Below, one piece after another: positions 26,078 through 35,514 of a DNA stretch of 51,879 nt. Position 1 is the stretch's first letter, and each line of letters opens with the position of its first letter. The stretch comes from an uncultured Lachnospiraceae bacterium (lineage in GTDB: Bacteria > Bacillota > Clostridia > Lachnospirales > Lachnospiraceae), in assembly GCA_947593735.1 (NCBI GenBank), contig CANQDT010000016.1, positions 1 to 51,879 on the forward strand, written 5' to 3'. The translations under genes were made by a program, and so were the position numbers. The notes below the pieces were generated by a model. That model was not told the DNA's origin. It ran no database searches and saw only the letters and a list, made by a program, of their open reading frames with translations.

Positions 26078-27253
26078 TTATTCGCTGCGCAGCGCGTCGA
26101 TCGGGTTCAGTTTCGCCGCTTTATTCGCGGGGAGGTAGCCGAACACAACGCCGATCGCGACGGAGATCCCAAACGCCAGAATCACCGCGTTCATCGACGC
26201 CGCGGCGTCCAGGTCGATCAGCTTCCCGATCAGCCGGGTCGCCTCCGCGCCGAGCAGGATGCCGACGACGCCGCCGATCGTGCTGGTCGCGCCCGCCTCC
26301 ATGACAAACTGCCGCATGATATCCTTTTTCCTTGCGCCCATGGACTTGCGGATGCCGATCTCCCTCGTTCGTTCGGTCACGGACACAAGCATGATATTCA
26401 TAATGCCGATCCCGGCTACCAGAAGGGAAATCCCCGCAATCCCGCCGAGCATGGCGCTCATGGTTCCCATCAGCGTGTTGATCATCTCAAGCATCTGGGT
26501 GAGCGTCGTGATATTGTAAGCGTCCTCATCCTGGTAATAATCATAAAAATATGTTTCCAGCATTGCCTTCGCGGTTTCCACCGTATCCTGGTCCGTCGCC
26601 ACGAAATAATAATTTGTCACATCGCGGCTGTAATTCATCGTGGCAGCGACCGGATAGGGGATATAAATGCAGTCGTCCGACGACCCCTCCTCGGAGTCCG
26701 ATTCCTCGGTCAGTACCCCGACGACCGTAAAGCTCATGCCGTTTAACTTTATTTTGTCTCCGATCGGATTCTCTCCGTCAAACAGTTCGCTGACCAGATA
26801 AGAGCCGACGACGCAATTATGATGGGAATTGAGAATATCCGTATATTGCAGAAATCTCCCATCCACCAGCTTCAGGCTCTTGAGGTCAAAATAAGTCTCC
26901 GCCACGCCGGTAATGCTGGTGCGTTCGGTCGTCTCGGTTCCGTATTTTACCTGCGCGGAGGTTGATACCGTAGGGGAGACCCCCTGGAACAGATCCGGAT
27001 GGTCCTCCGCGACCTCAAACATTTCCTCCGGCTGCATCAGTTTATTCCCGTTCCTGGAAACCGAGACGATGACCTGATTGGTCCCGACCTCGTCAAAGCT
27101 CTTCATCATTTCCTTCTGGAAACTCTGCACAAGGCTCAGGAGCGTGATGACCGCGGCGACGCCGATGATCATTCCGAGCATCGTCAGGAACGACCGCATT
27201 TTATTCTGGATAATGCTCCGCATGGATAACAGAAACGCCTGTCTAATTCCCAT
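26078..27253 (-). CDS. MacB-like ABC transporter permease
   Basis: A 391-residue permease of the MacB/FtsX type: one N-terminal membrane segment after MGIRQAFLLSMRSI, an extracytoplasmic MacB-PCD domain (about 45-260), then three C-terminal membrane helices with the FtsX signature (ERTREIGIRKSMGARKKDIMRQF). It works with the ATPase encoded upstream and the adaptor protein as a tripartite exporter, probably of a peptide, lipid or antimicrobial. The start at 27253 overlaps the ATPase gene by 11 bases and has GGAG 7 bases upstream. Confidence 0.93.
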   Translation of the reverse strand: MGIRQAFLLSMRSIIQNKMRSFLTMLGMIIGVAAVITLLSLVQSFQKEMMKSFDEVGTNQVIVSVSRNGNKLMQPEEMFEVAEDHPDLFQGVSPTVSTSAQVKYGTETTERTSITGVAETYFDLKSLKLVDGRFLQYTDILNSHHNCVVGSYLVSELFDGENPIGDKIKLNGMSFTVVGVLTEESDSEEGSSDDCIYIPYPVAATMNYSRDVTNYYFVATDQDTVETAKAMLETYFYDYYQDEDAYNITTLTQMLEMINTLMGTMSAMLGGIAGISLLVAGIGIMNIMLVSVTERTREIGIRKSMGARKKDIMRQFVMEAGATSTIGGVVGILLGAEATRLIGKLIDLDAAASMNAVILAFGISVAIGVVFGYLPANKAAKLNPIDALRSE

Positions 27254-28004
27254 GGCTGATCTCCTCCCTGTACGCTTCCGCGCTTCCGTCGAATACGATC
27301 TTCCCGTCATGGATCCGGACGATCCGTTTCGCCTGCAGCGCAATGCTGTTATCATGGGTGATCAGGATGATCGTATTGCCCTCGTCGTTCAGCTGCTTCA
27401 AAAAGCCCAGCACGTCCCTGCTCGTTCTGGAATCCAGCGCGCCGGTCGGTTCATCCGCGAGGATCAGCGAGGGATTGCCCACCAACGCCCTGGCGATCGA
27501 CACCCTCTGCTGCTGCCCTCCGGATAACTGGGACGGTTTGTGCCGCCACTTATCGGCAACCCCGACCCGCTCCAGTGATTCCATCGCGCGCTTTCTCCGT
27601 TCCGACGCCTTTACGCCCGCGTACAGCAGGGGAAGCTCCACATTTTCCAGTAAATTCTGCCGTGGAAGCAGATTATACTGCTGAAAAATAAATCCGATCA
27701 TCCGGTTGCGGATGGACGCGAGCTGGTCGCCTTTCATCCTGCTCACATCTTCCCCGCCCAGGACATACTCTCCCTGCGTCGGCACATCCAGCGCGCCTAT
27801 GATATTCATGATCGTGGACTTTCCGCTTCCGGATTTTCCGACGATCGCGACAAATTCCCCGTCATAAATATCCATGGAAATCCCATCGTTCGCGCGGACC
27901 TCATTGTCCCCCATCCGATAAATCTTATAAACATCTTTGAGATGGATCAACGGCATAGAAGGATCAAAGGGCTTTGATTCTCGTTTTTTTTCTCTTCCAA
28001 ACAT
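27243..28004 (-). CDS. MacB/LolD-type ABC transporter ATPase
   Basis: A 253-residue ATPase: Walker A GKSGSGKST, signature LSGGQQQRVSIARAL, Walker B LILADEPTGALD, H-loop ITHD. The sequence is of the MacB/LolD branch that pairs with FtsX-type permeases. The ATG at 28004 follows GGAGG by 8 bases; the TTG codon just upstream is unlikely. It overlaps the permease gene and follows the adaptor gene by 23 bases. Confidence 0.95.
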   Translation of the reverse strand: MFGREKKRESKPFDPSMPLIHLKDVYKIYRMGDNEVRANDGISMDIYDGEFVAIVGKSGSGKSTIMNIIGALDVPTQGEYVLGGEDVSRMKGDQLASIRNRMIGFIFQQYNLLPRQNLLENVELPLLYAGVKASERRKRAMESLERVGVADKWRHKPSQLSGGQQQRVSIARALVGNPSLILADEPTGALDSRTSRDVLGFLKQLNDEGNTIILITHDNSIALQAKRIVRIHDGKIVFDGSAEAYREEISHGN

Positions 28005-28027
28005 CAAACGAACCTCCGCTGCTTCTC

Positions 28028-30037
28028 CTATCTTCCCGGTCCGCCCGGAGCGCCGCCGCCATATTGCCTGTTCTGCCGGTTGCCTCCCTGCATTCCATTC
28101 ATGCCCGGCTGACCGCCCATCGGCTGCTGACCGTTCATGCCAAACATCATCATATTATCGTTGGTCGTCTCGACCGTCGGGATATAAACGGTATCCCCTT
28201 CTTTCAGCCCGCTGGTGATCTCAATATAATCGCCGTTATCCAGCCCTGTCTCTACCTCCACTGCGTGGAACCCGTCCGGGATATTCCGGTTTCCCGCGCC
28301 GGAACGGCTCTCCGCATCCGATTCGTCCTGCGCCGGGTTTCCGGTTTCGCCCTGTGCCGGGTTTCCGGTTTCACCCTGCGCCGGTTTTTCGGTTTCGCCC
28401 TGCGCCGGGTTTCCGGTTTCGCCCTGCGCCGATTTTCCGGTTTCACCCTGCGCCGGGTTTCCGCTCTCGCCCTGTCCGGGCAACTGTCTTTCTCCTGTCC
28501 CGTCTGCGCCGGGCGCGTGCTGTCCCGGCGTCCGTCCATCCTGCTCCGGATTGCCGCCGACGCTGCCGGTATTTCCGGTATTGTCGGTATTGCGGGCGTC
28601 CCCCGGATCCGCAGGCGCGCTTTCCGAATCTTTGACATAAACGACATTGCCTCTCTGCAGCGCGGAGGACGGGACCGCGAGAACCTGCTCCGCTCTCTCC
28701 AGCTCGATCAGCCCCGTCACGTTCATGCCGGGCAGCAGGTTGCCGATCTGATCGATCTTTACGGTAACGGGATATTGGGTCACGCCGCCCGTCGCGCTGC
28801 TCTCCAGGCTGATATTCTGCACATAACCGGAATACGTCTCATCCTCCAGCGCGTCCGCCGTGACGGTTACTTTCATTTTCTCGCGGATATTCAGTACGTC
28901 CATCTCATCGATGCTCATATCAAAGGTAACCGCCGACAGATCGTAGATCGTGGCAAGCACGGTCGCGCCGCCGTTGTTCATGCTGATATTGTCGCCGACC
29001 TTGATATTCTTTACAATGATCTCCCCGCCGATAGGCGCTTTGATCGTATAATCATCCAGAGAATCGATCTGATCGCGGTACTGTTCCCTGGCGTCCTCAT
29101 ATTGCTCTTTTGCCGACCGGACCTGTTTCTCCATCTCATCCGATTCCAGGGTGAGGATCGTCTGGTTCTTCTTTACATATCCGCCTTCCTTCACGGAAAT
29201 CACGTCGATGTCGCCGCTTTTGGAAGCCATCAGTTCCGTTTCTTCCCGCACGGAAAAGCTCCCCGCCGCGCTGCACATAACGCCCGAAATCTTCGCGGTC
29301 GCCGTATCCCCGGCGGAAATGCCTCCCGGGTTCTTCACCCGTATCGTGACCGGGCAGACGACCCGGTTTCCGGGCAGGACGTTTGTCACGGAGCTGACCT
29401 TCGTTACGGTTCCCTTCATCCGGTCCCCGGTCTGTTCCATTATGACCGTCGCGCTTTTTCCGACCCATCCGGCGCCGGCGTCGCCCACGCTGAACGGGAC
29501 TTCCAGATCCATATTCGTATTATCATATATATCCGCGACCTTGCTGCCCGCCTGCACTGTATCCCCAGGCTCCACATATAGTTTTCTGATATAACCGGAC
29601 GCGTTTGCCCGGATCTTCATATCGTTCAGGTCTTTTTTCGCGTCCTGGTAATTTTTCCTGGCGCGCTTCATCGCGGTCCTCGAATTTTTGATCGTCTTAT
29701 CAATATTGTCGGTGCTGATCCGATACAGAACGTCGTCTTTCTTTACCAGATCTCCTTCTTCAAACGTACATTCGGTCACTTCGCCCTGGACGAGCGACGT
29801 CACGTCGTACTGGTTCAGCGGCGCGATGATCCCTGTCGCCTCCAGCGTTTTGGAAATATCCCGGACCGACGCCGTCGCGGTCCTCACCTGCTCCGTCTGA
29901 TCCGTTTTTCTGCCGGACAGCTTCGCGCCGACCACTTTCAGCAAAATGATCACGACAACGATCACGATCAGCGGTTTGATCCATCTCCTGCCCAGCACAA
30001 ATGATTTTATTTTTTCTTTGATCCCTGCTTTTTCCAT
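28028..30037 (-). CDS. MacA/HlyD-like efflux adaptor with octapeptide repeats
   Basis: A 669-residue membrane-anchored adaptor. One N-terminal membrane helix is followed by a barrel-sandwich/lipoyl half (about 60-110), an alpha-hairpin, beta-barrel segments, and a second lipoyl-like motif (IKAPIGGEI). About residues 465-590 form a low-complexity linker with six 8-residue repeats (GETGNPAQ type). The C-terminus is Met/Gly/Gln-rich. The protein is much longer than usual adaptors and looks to contain two adaptor halves. The ATG at 30037 is chosen over a TTG 4 codons upstream. It lies between the SLH protein and the ATPase in one operon. Confidence 0.9.
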   Translation of the reverse strand: MEKAGIKEKIKSFVLGRRWIKPLIVIVVVIILLKVVGAKLSGRKTDQTEQVRTATASVRDISKTLEATGIIAPLNQYDVTSLVQGEVTECTFEEGDLVKKDDVLYRISTDNIDKTIKNSRTAMKRARKNYQDAKKDLNDMKIRANASGYIRKLYVEPGDTVQAGSKVADIYDNTNMDLEVPFSVGDAGAGWVGKSATVIMEQTGDRMKGTVTKVSSVTNVLPGNRVVCPVTIRVKNPGGISAGDTATAKISGVMCSAAGSFSVREETELMASKSGDIDVISVKEGGYVKKNQTILTLESDEMEKQVRSAKEQYEDAREQYRDQIDSLDDYTIKAPIGGEIIVKNIKVGDNISMNNGGATVLATIYDLSAVTFDMSIDEMDVLNIREKMKVTVTADALEDETYSGYVQNISLESSATGGVTQYPVTVKIDQIGNLLPGMNVTGLIELERAEQVLAVPSSALQRGNVVYVKDSESAPADPGDARNTDNTGNTGSVGGNPEQDGRTPGQHAPGADGTGERQLPGQGESGNPAQGETGKSAQGETGNPAQGETEKPAQGETGNPAQGETGNPAQDESDAESRSGAGNRNIPDGFHAVEVETGLDNGDYIEITSGLKEGDTVYIPTVETTNDNMMMFGMNGQQPMGGQPGMNGMQGGNRQNRQYGGGAPGGPGR
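28328..28471 (-). repeat. Six tandem 24-bp repeats inside the adaptor gene
   Basis: Exactly 144 bases made of six in-frame 24-mers, each coding a variant of GETGNPAQ (variants ESGNPAQ, ETGKSAQ, ETEKPAQ). Copies differ by a few bases. Slippage would change linker length without breaking the frame. Confidence 0.9.
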
Positions 30038-30055
30038 TTGACTTCCCAAACCTCT

Positions 30056-31969
30056 CTAATGTTTCGGTTCCGCGATCAGAAGGCGAACCCTGCCGCCCTT
30101 TGCTTCCCCTTTGTCGTAATAGGCTGACACCAGATAAGAATCCAGATCCGCGATTTTGTCCAGCTCCGTCAGATAGTAGGTATTCTTGCCGCGTTCCTTG
30201 AGATAAACCGTCACGTTATCCGCAAGCGCGTAATTGGTCGATGAACTGCGGATGCTTCCGGTTCCGACGGCGGTCACGGGCCGATATGTCAGCGTCTGCA
30301 TCCCGACAATCTCCCCGCGGGAATTGAGGGCGACCCCCGCCGGCGTGGGCGAGGATACCGTCCCGATGCCAAACGTACTCCCGCTGACGGATAACTGCCG
30401 CTGCTGCCCGTTCAGGATCATCGTATAATTTCCTCCGTAATTGCCGTTGCCGAGAATGTCGTTCCCCATGTTTGTCTCCGCGGCGCTCAGAAGGATCCCA
30501 TATTGATACAGGTCGCCGGTGCAATTGTTCAGGATCAGATCCGTGATCTCATCATTGATATTTGTCTCATAATACAATACGTTCGCGGAATTCAGCGTCA
30601 CGCCGTCAAGGCGCTCCGGCTGTATCGACGCGGAAACATCCCCCGCCAGATCCAGGATCGCGACGTCCTCCGAAACCCGGTAGCCCGCATACGATTGATT
30701 CTTATTGCTGAACGTGCCGTTGATCGGATCCAGGACGAGCGCGTTGATCACGGTCTCGCCGTTGACAAAGCTGATCTGCACAGGCTGGTTTTTGTTGTAT
30801 GTATGATCTGTATCTTCCACTTCATATTCATGTTCGTGCCCAAGAGAATCGATCATCCGTACATATGTGACAAGCGCCGCCTGATCGGTCAGCTTGCTCG
30901 CGCGCTTGCCGGATTCCAGCACGACGCCGCTCACGACCGCGCGGTCGGTATCCCGGGCGACGACATGGGCGATCCCACCGTCTTTCCCCATCATCACAGT
31001 AACCGTATCGCCGATATTCAGGTCGCCGTAAGAAGCGGAAAACGCCTTTTTCACCTTTGCCGTCTCCAACTCATAGACCTCTCCTGAGATCGTTACCGAC
31101 GCCGGGGAGATCCGGTTCGGGCTCGCCGCCTCAAATACCCCGGTCGCCCGCTGGTTGTACGACCATACTTTATTCAGATCCTTTGAATAATACAGGATAT
31201 CATTGACCACGATCGCGGAAGACTGCGATTTCTTTCCGTTGCGGTAATATATGGTATTCGCGTTGGTAAATGAGAACGCGCTTTTGCTCTTCCATCCCTG
31301 CGCGGCGACCACCGGTCCCTTGATCTTATTCGTGATCAGCGTCATGTCGTCGACTTTGCCCGCCTCGTCAAACGGACAGTCGAGCGCCTGCCCATAGACG
31401 CGTCCGTCCTTTGTCCCGGCGGTCAGGAGGTTATAAAACAGATTGACGCAGTCTTTGCGGGTCAATCCCTGCGACGCTTTCTTTTCAATATTTTTGTTCA
31501 GCTTCAGTTTTTTATAGACCGCCCATTGCCCGCTTGCGACATTTCCTTCAAAATCCGCGTTCGTATATCCAAGCAGCCCGCATACGCCCTGAACCGCTTC
31601 CCTGAGCGAAATGGTTTTCGACGGGCGGAAATAACCGCTCAGATATCCGCTCATCCATCCGTTCTCCACCGCGTCCTGGATATATCCGGAATAACGGTGC
31701 GTCCGCTTCACGTCCCGGAACAACGTCGTTTCGCTTTTCCCGGGCGTCTGGTTGTAGGACGACGCGCGCACGAGCATTTTGGCAAACTGCGCCCTCGTCA
31801 CTTTTTTCTTCGGCTTCATGCTCCCGGAAGAATCCTTCTCCATGATCTTCAACGCGACGATCACGTCGTTCCTTGTCGATTGGGTTGCCGCTTCCCCGCG
31901 CAGGCCGGTGGCCGCGGCGCATACCGTCATCGCTGCAAGCGCCGCAAACAAGGCGATTCTCTTTTTCAT
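30056..31969 (-). CDS. Exported SLH-domain protein
   Basis: A 637-residue exported protein. A Sec signal (MKKRIALFAALAAMTVCAAA) is followed by S-layer homology motifs (about residues 35-180; VTRAQFAKMLVRAS, FRDV, AVENGWMSGY, FRPSKTISLREAVQGVCGLLGY) that would bind secondary cell-wall polymer. The rest is a long beta-rich region without a recognised family. Its placement 18 bases before the adaptor gene suggests it is a wall-facing part of the MacAB-like exporter. AGAGG lies before the ATG. No convincing promoter was found upstream (31970-32107, AT-rich with an A9 run). Confidence 0.85.
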   Translation of the reverse strand: MKKRIALFAALAAMTVCAAATGLRGEAATQSTRNDVIVALKIMEKDSSGSMKPKKKVTRAQFAKMLVRASSYNQTPGKSETTLFRDVKRTHRYSGYIQDAVENGWMSGYLSGYFRPSKTISLREAVQGVCGLLGYTNADFEGNVASGQWAVYKKLKLNKNIEKKASQGLTRKDCVNLFYNLLTAGTKDGRVYGQALDCPFDEAGKVDDMTLITNKIKGPVVAAQGWKSKSAFSFTNANTIYYRNGKKSQSSAIVVNDILYYSKDLNKVWSYNQRATGVFEAASPNRISPASVTISGEVYELETAKVKKAFSASYGDLNIGDTVTVMMGKDGGIAHVVARDTDRAVVSGVVLESGKRASKLTDQAALVTYVRMIDSLGHEHEYEVEDTDHTYNKNQPVQISFVNGETVINALVLDPINGTFSNKNQSYAGYRVSEDVAILDLAGDVSASIQPERLDGVTLNSANVLYYETNINDEITDLILNNCTGDLYQYGILLSAAETNMGNDILGNGNYGGNYTMILNGQQRQLSVSGSTFGIGTVSSPTPAGVALNSRGEIVGMQTLTYRPVTAVGTGSIRSSSTNYALADNVTVYLKERGKNTYYLTELDKIADLDSYLVSAYYDKGEAKGGRVRLLIAEPKH

Positions 31970-32107
31970 TCGGTCCTCTCTCCTTTTCTGACTGAAATGA
32001 TATGACCCTATTCTATTGGGTAATTCTGTTTATTTTGTGAACAATAAAAAAAAATTTTGCTTTTTCTTAATTTTGCCGGACGGAAGCCCAACCCGCTCCG
32101 CCCAGAG

Positions 32108-32162
32108 AAAAGCGGGATACGCTCCTGCCGCCAGCCCTATGGCTTTGAGCAGGGTATCCCGC
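32108..32162 (-). terminator. Terminator of the ftsEX-ctpA operon
   Basis: GCGGGATAC (32112-32120) pairs with GTATCCCGC (32154-32162) around two small inner hairpins; the minus strand continues TTTTCTCT. It lies just after the ctpA stop. Confidence 0.75.
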
Positions 32163-32166
32163 CTCA

Positions 32167-33381
32167 TTATTCTTCCGTCTTTCCTGCGCTCTTTTGCAGC
32201 ACTTTGACCGCCTTCTGGACCTGGACGTCCTCCGACAGCGGCACTTCCGCCATCTCCAGCTGCTCCTGGGGCAAGTCGATCTCCACGTCCGGCTTGATGC
32301 CCGTTCCGTGAATATTTTTCCCCGAAGGCGTATAGTATTTTGACTCTGTTAATTTGATCGCGGACCCATCCGGAAGCGGATAGATATTCTGGACGATCCC
32401 CTTGCCGAACGTCGTCGTCCCGACGAGGGTTCCCACGCCGTAATCCTTTATGGCTCCCGCGAACAGCTCCGACGCGCTCGCGGATTCCCCGTTCGTCAGT
32501 ATGACCAGCGGTTTATCGAAGGAGTGCTTTGTCTTTGCCCTGATCGTATCGCCTGTTCCGTTTTTGGATTTTATCGTGACCAGGACTTTTCCTTTCGGTA
32601 GCATATAATCCAGCATACTGGATACGGTGGAGAGCAGACCCCCTCCATTGTCCCGCAGGTCAATGATCAGTTTTTGCATCCCGCTTTCTTCCAGCGCTTC
32701 GATCGCCTCCGTGAACTGGTCGGTCGTCACTTCCTCAAAGCTGGAAACCGCCACGTATCCGATCTGGTCCTGCAGCATGGAGTATGTGACCGTATCATCC
32801 TCCACCTTTGCGCGTTTCATCCGAAATTCAAGCTTTTCCCCGCTGCTTTCCCGGTAAACCGTCATGGTGAGAGGCGTCCCTTCCTCCCCTTTCGTCATGC
32901 TGACGACCTGATTGAGATCTTCGTCGATCAGCCGCTTGCCGTCGATCGCCAGAAGAACGTCCCCGGTCAGGATGCCTGCCTTTGCCGCGGGACCGTCCGG
33001 ATAGATTTTCCCAAACGTGATCTTGCCGGTTTCAATATCCTGGCTGACCGAACAGCCGATCCCACAATACTGGCCCGCGTGGTCCTCCTGCATCTCTTTG
33101 TATTCTTCTTCCGTATAATATCCGGAATATACGTCGTCCAAGCCGGCAAGCATTCCCTTGTACATATATTCTTCCTGTTTCCCGACATCGACGTCTTCCA
33201 GAAAATATTTATCGACATACCGCTCGATCAGCCGGATCTTGTCGATCACTTTCTCATCTGTAAGGCTTCTTGCATTCCGGTCAAATCCGATATGGCCCCT
33301 GGCGAAATATCCAGCCGCAAATGCAAAAACAACAAGCGCGATCCTCAGAACGACCGCTTTGTAATGATTTTGCTTCTCCAT
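32167..33381 (-). CDS. ctpA: Carboxyl-terminal processing protease CtpA (S41)
   Basis: A 404-residue membrane-anchored serine protease acting outside the membrane. An N-terminal helix (about 10-27) precedes a PDZ domain (about 100-190; KIYPDGPAAKAGILTGDVLLAIDG) and an S41 catalytic domain with Ser in NGESASASE and Lys in TFGKGIVQ, the Ser-Lys dyad. Such proteases process wall hydrolases or regulators. It is last in ftsE-ftsX-LytM-ctpA and may trim the upstream hydrolase; that link is inferred from position. Confidence 0.95.
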   Translation of the reverse strand: MEKQNHYKAVVLRIALVVFAFAAGYFARGHIGFDRNARSLTDEKVIDKIRLIERYVDKYFLEDVDVGKQEEYMYKGMLAGLDDVYSGYYTEEEYKEMQEDHAGQYCGIGCSVSQDIETGKITFGKIYPDGPAAKAGILTGDVLLAIDGKRLIDEDLNQVVSMTKGEEGTPLTMTVYRESSGEKLEFRMKRAKVEDDTVTYSMLQDQIGYVAVSSFEEVTTDQFTEAIEALEESGMQKLIIDLRDNGGGLLSTVSSMLDYMLPKGKVLVTIKSKNGTGDTIRAKTKHSFDKPLVILTNGESASASELFAGAIKDYGVGTLVGTTTFGKGIVQNIYPLPDGSAIKLTESKYYTPSGKNIHGTGIKPDVEIDLPQEQLEMAEVPLSEDVQVQKAVKVLQKSAGKTEE

Positions 33382-33403
33382 CCGAACGCCTCCCAGATCG
33401 TCG

Positions 33404-34588
33404 TTATTGTACGTATGGCATAGGATTCACATATTCTCCGTCTACTCGGACGCCAAAATGCAGATGCGGTCCGGTAGACCATCCGGTCGATCCGCTGTAG
33501 GCGATCGTCTGCCCTTTCTCCACCGTCTCGCCAACGCTGACAAGCAGGCTCGAATTGTGCATGTATACGGTTGACAGCCCGCCGCCGTGATCGATCATGA
33601 TATAATTTCCCGCGGAACCGCTGTACTGCGCCACGATCACCGTGCCGTCCTCCGCGGCAAGCACGCTGCTCCCCATCGGAGCGGCGATATCGACGCCCGC
33701 GTGCAGTGCGCTCCCCCCGTTGACCGGATGATTCCTCCAGCCGAACGGAGACGTGATCGTAGACGACGCCGGGCACGGCCACAGAAACTGCCCGCCCGTA
33801 TAGGTGCTGTTTGAAGACGTGCTGCCGCCTCCGCCGCTCTGCGACGCCCGCGCTGCCGCCTCCGCCGCTTCAATGACCCGTTCTTCTTCCTTGATCTCCC
33901 GGTTGTACGAGCGTACCAGCGCCCGGTTCCTTTCAATATGGTTCTGGTACCTCTGCATTTTTTCTGTTTTCCGGTTCATCGTCTCCTGGACGACCGCGCG
34001 CTCGCTTTTCACCTGTTCCGCCAGCGCGGAGACTTCTTTCACTTCTTTTTTCAGTTTTTTCTCATCGTCCTGGATCTGCCTGCGGGTATCCTTGTATCGC
34101 TGATACATAGTAGCATCATATTCCGCGATCTGGTCCACATATTCCTTCTGGTTCATAACGTCGCTGAACGACTCTGCCGCAAACAGGGCTGTCATATAAG
34201 TATTGTCCCCATTTTCATACATGTATTTGATGCGGGCTTTCATGTTCTCATACTGATTTTTTTCCCGCGCTTTTGCCGCCGCCAGCTCTTTCCTTGTCTG
34301 CTTCAGATCCGCGCGCTTTTCCGCAAGCTGCGTGGTCAGCCGGTTCATCCGGCGTCCGAGCTTATCCAGTTTCCGGTCCAGCGTCTGGATATTGTCAAAT
34401 AAATTTTCTATGCTCGCCTGGTATTTGGAAATGTTCGCTTTCGCCTCTTTTTTCTGCTGCTTCAGCTCCTCTTTCCTCTGCCGCGCCTCAGACGCGGTCT
34501 TCGCCTCTGTCGACACCGCGCTTCCCATCGCGGGACATACGATGGACAGGGCAACGATCAATACCAGTATCTTTTTCCATTGCTTCAT
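33404..34588 (-). CDS. Coiled-coil M23 (LytM) peptidoglycan hydrolase, FtsX partner
   Basis: A 394-residue exported protein: Sec signal, long coiled coil (about residues 30-250), Gly/Ser linker, and LytM/M23 domain (about 275-394). Zinc ligands are intact: HAGVDIAA supplies His and Asp and GPHLHFG supplies the HxH pair, so this is an active endopeptidase rather than a degenerate EnvC-type activator. The FtsX ectodomain is known to gate such coiled-coil proteins. The start at 34588 follows GGGGA by 7 bases; the frame runs on upstream into ftsX. Confidence 0.93.
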   Translation of the reverse strand: MKQWKKILVLIVALSIVCPAMGSAVSTEAKTASEARQRKEELKQQKKEAKANISKYQASIENLFDNIQTLDRKLDKLGRRMNRLTTQLAEKRADLKQTRKELAAAKAREKNQYENMKARIKYMYENGDNTYMTALFAAESFSDVMNQKEYVDQIAEYDATMYQRYKDTRRQIQDDEKKLKKEVKEVSALAEQVKSERAVVQETMNRKTEKMQRYQNHIERNRALVRSYNREIKEEERVIEAAEAAARASQSGGGGSTSSNSTYTGGQFLWPCPASSTITSPFGWRNHPVNGGSALHAGVDIAAPMGSSVLAAEDGTVIVAQYSGSAGNYIMIDHGGGLSTVYMHNSSLLVSVGETVEKGQTIAYSGSTGWSTGPHLHFGVRVDGEYVNPMPYVQ

Positions 34589-34602
34589 GTCTGATTCCCC
34601 TT

Positions 34603-35514
34603 TTATACCCTGAGATGTTTCCGCACAGTCGCCGCGCTCCCGATGAATCCGATTCCGATGCCCACGGCCAGGCACGCCGGGATCAGCAATTCCATCACCT
34701 GCCCCGTCGGGAGAAAATGGACGAAATTCCTTACAACCGAAAAATGTCCGGAAATATAAGCGATCCCGCGGTCATAAACAATATACAGCAGCCCGATCGG
34801 AAGCGCCGAGCCGACCAGCCCGATCAAAAGCCCTTCGATCAGGAACGGTGCGCGCACGAACCGGTCGGTCGCGCCGATCAGCTTCATGATCGCGATCGCG
34901 TCCCGCCTCACATGGATCCCGGTCATGATCGTATTGCTGATCAGGAAAATAGAGACAAGGAGCAGGATCAGGATCACCGCCAGGGACGCGTATCCGGCAA
35001 GCGTATTCAAATCGTTCAGTCCCTCCGCCGCCATATCGGAGCTGTTGACTTTGCGGACGCCGTTCAGCGCGGACGCGAACGCGACAAATTCTTTCTGTCG
35101 TTTTATGTCATTTAAGTGCACCTCATAAGACGCGGAATCTTTCAGCGGATTGTCATCCCGGAATCCTTCTTTAAATTCCGGATCGTCCTCCTCAAAGCTG
35201 GAAGTAAACTTTTCCCATGCCTCGTCCGCCGAAATAAACGTACATTCCGATACTTCCACCCGGTCGCGGATCTCCTGTCCGATCGCGTCGATATCCGACT
35301 GCTGGATACCCGGTTCAAAAAAGACGGAAACCGTTACCTGTTCCTCCGCATCTTTCATAAACGACTGTATATTGACTACAACCGCGAGCAAAATGCCGAA
35401 CAAAAACAGGCAGGCAGTAATGGTTCCGACAGATGCAAGCGAGAAAAAAATGTTGCGGAAAATATTCGCGATCCCCTGCCGGAGACAATAAAATACCGTG
35501 CTAATTTTCCTCAT
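34603..35514 (-). CDS. ftsX: Cell division protein FtsX
   Basis: A 303-residue membrane protein. The first helix (about 23-45) precedes an extracytoplasmic loop of about 130 residues; three further helices (about 175-200, 220-250, 270-295) follow. With FtsE it transmits ATP hydrolysis to a wall hydrolase, here the next gene. It overlaps the ftsE stop by 14 bases. Confidence 0.95.
   Translation of the reverse strand: MRKISTVFYCLRQGIANIFRNIFFSLASVGTITACLFLFGILLAVVVNIQSFMKDAEEQVTVSVFFEPGIQQSDIDAIGQEIRDRVEVSECTFISADEAWEKFTSSFEEDDPEFKEGFRDDNPLKDSASYEVHLNDIKRQKEFVAFASALNGVRKVNSSDMAAEGLNDLNTLAGYASLAVILILLLVSIFLISNTIMTGIHVRRDAIAIMKLIGATDRFVRAPFLIEGLLIGLVGSALPIGLLYIVYDRGIAYISGHFSVVRNFVHFLPTGQVMELLIPACLAVGIGIGFIGSAATVRKHLRV

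Noticed and set aside
28328-28471. CRISPR array
   Set aside because: Repeats are contiguous 24-mers without spacers and lie in a coding frame.
28252-28647. Repetitive Arg-rich open frames over the 24-bp repeats
   Set aside because: Products of the same tandem repeat in wrong frames; the adaptor frame explains the region.
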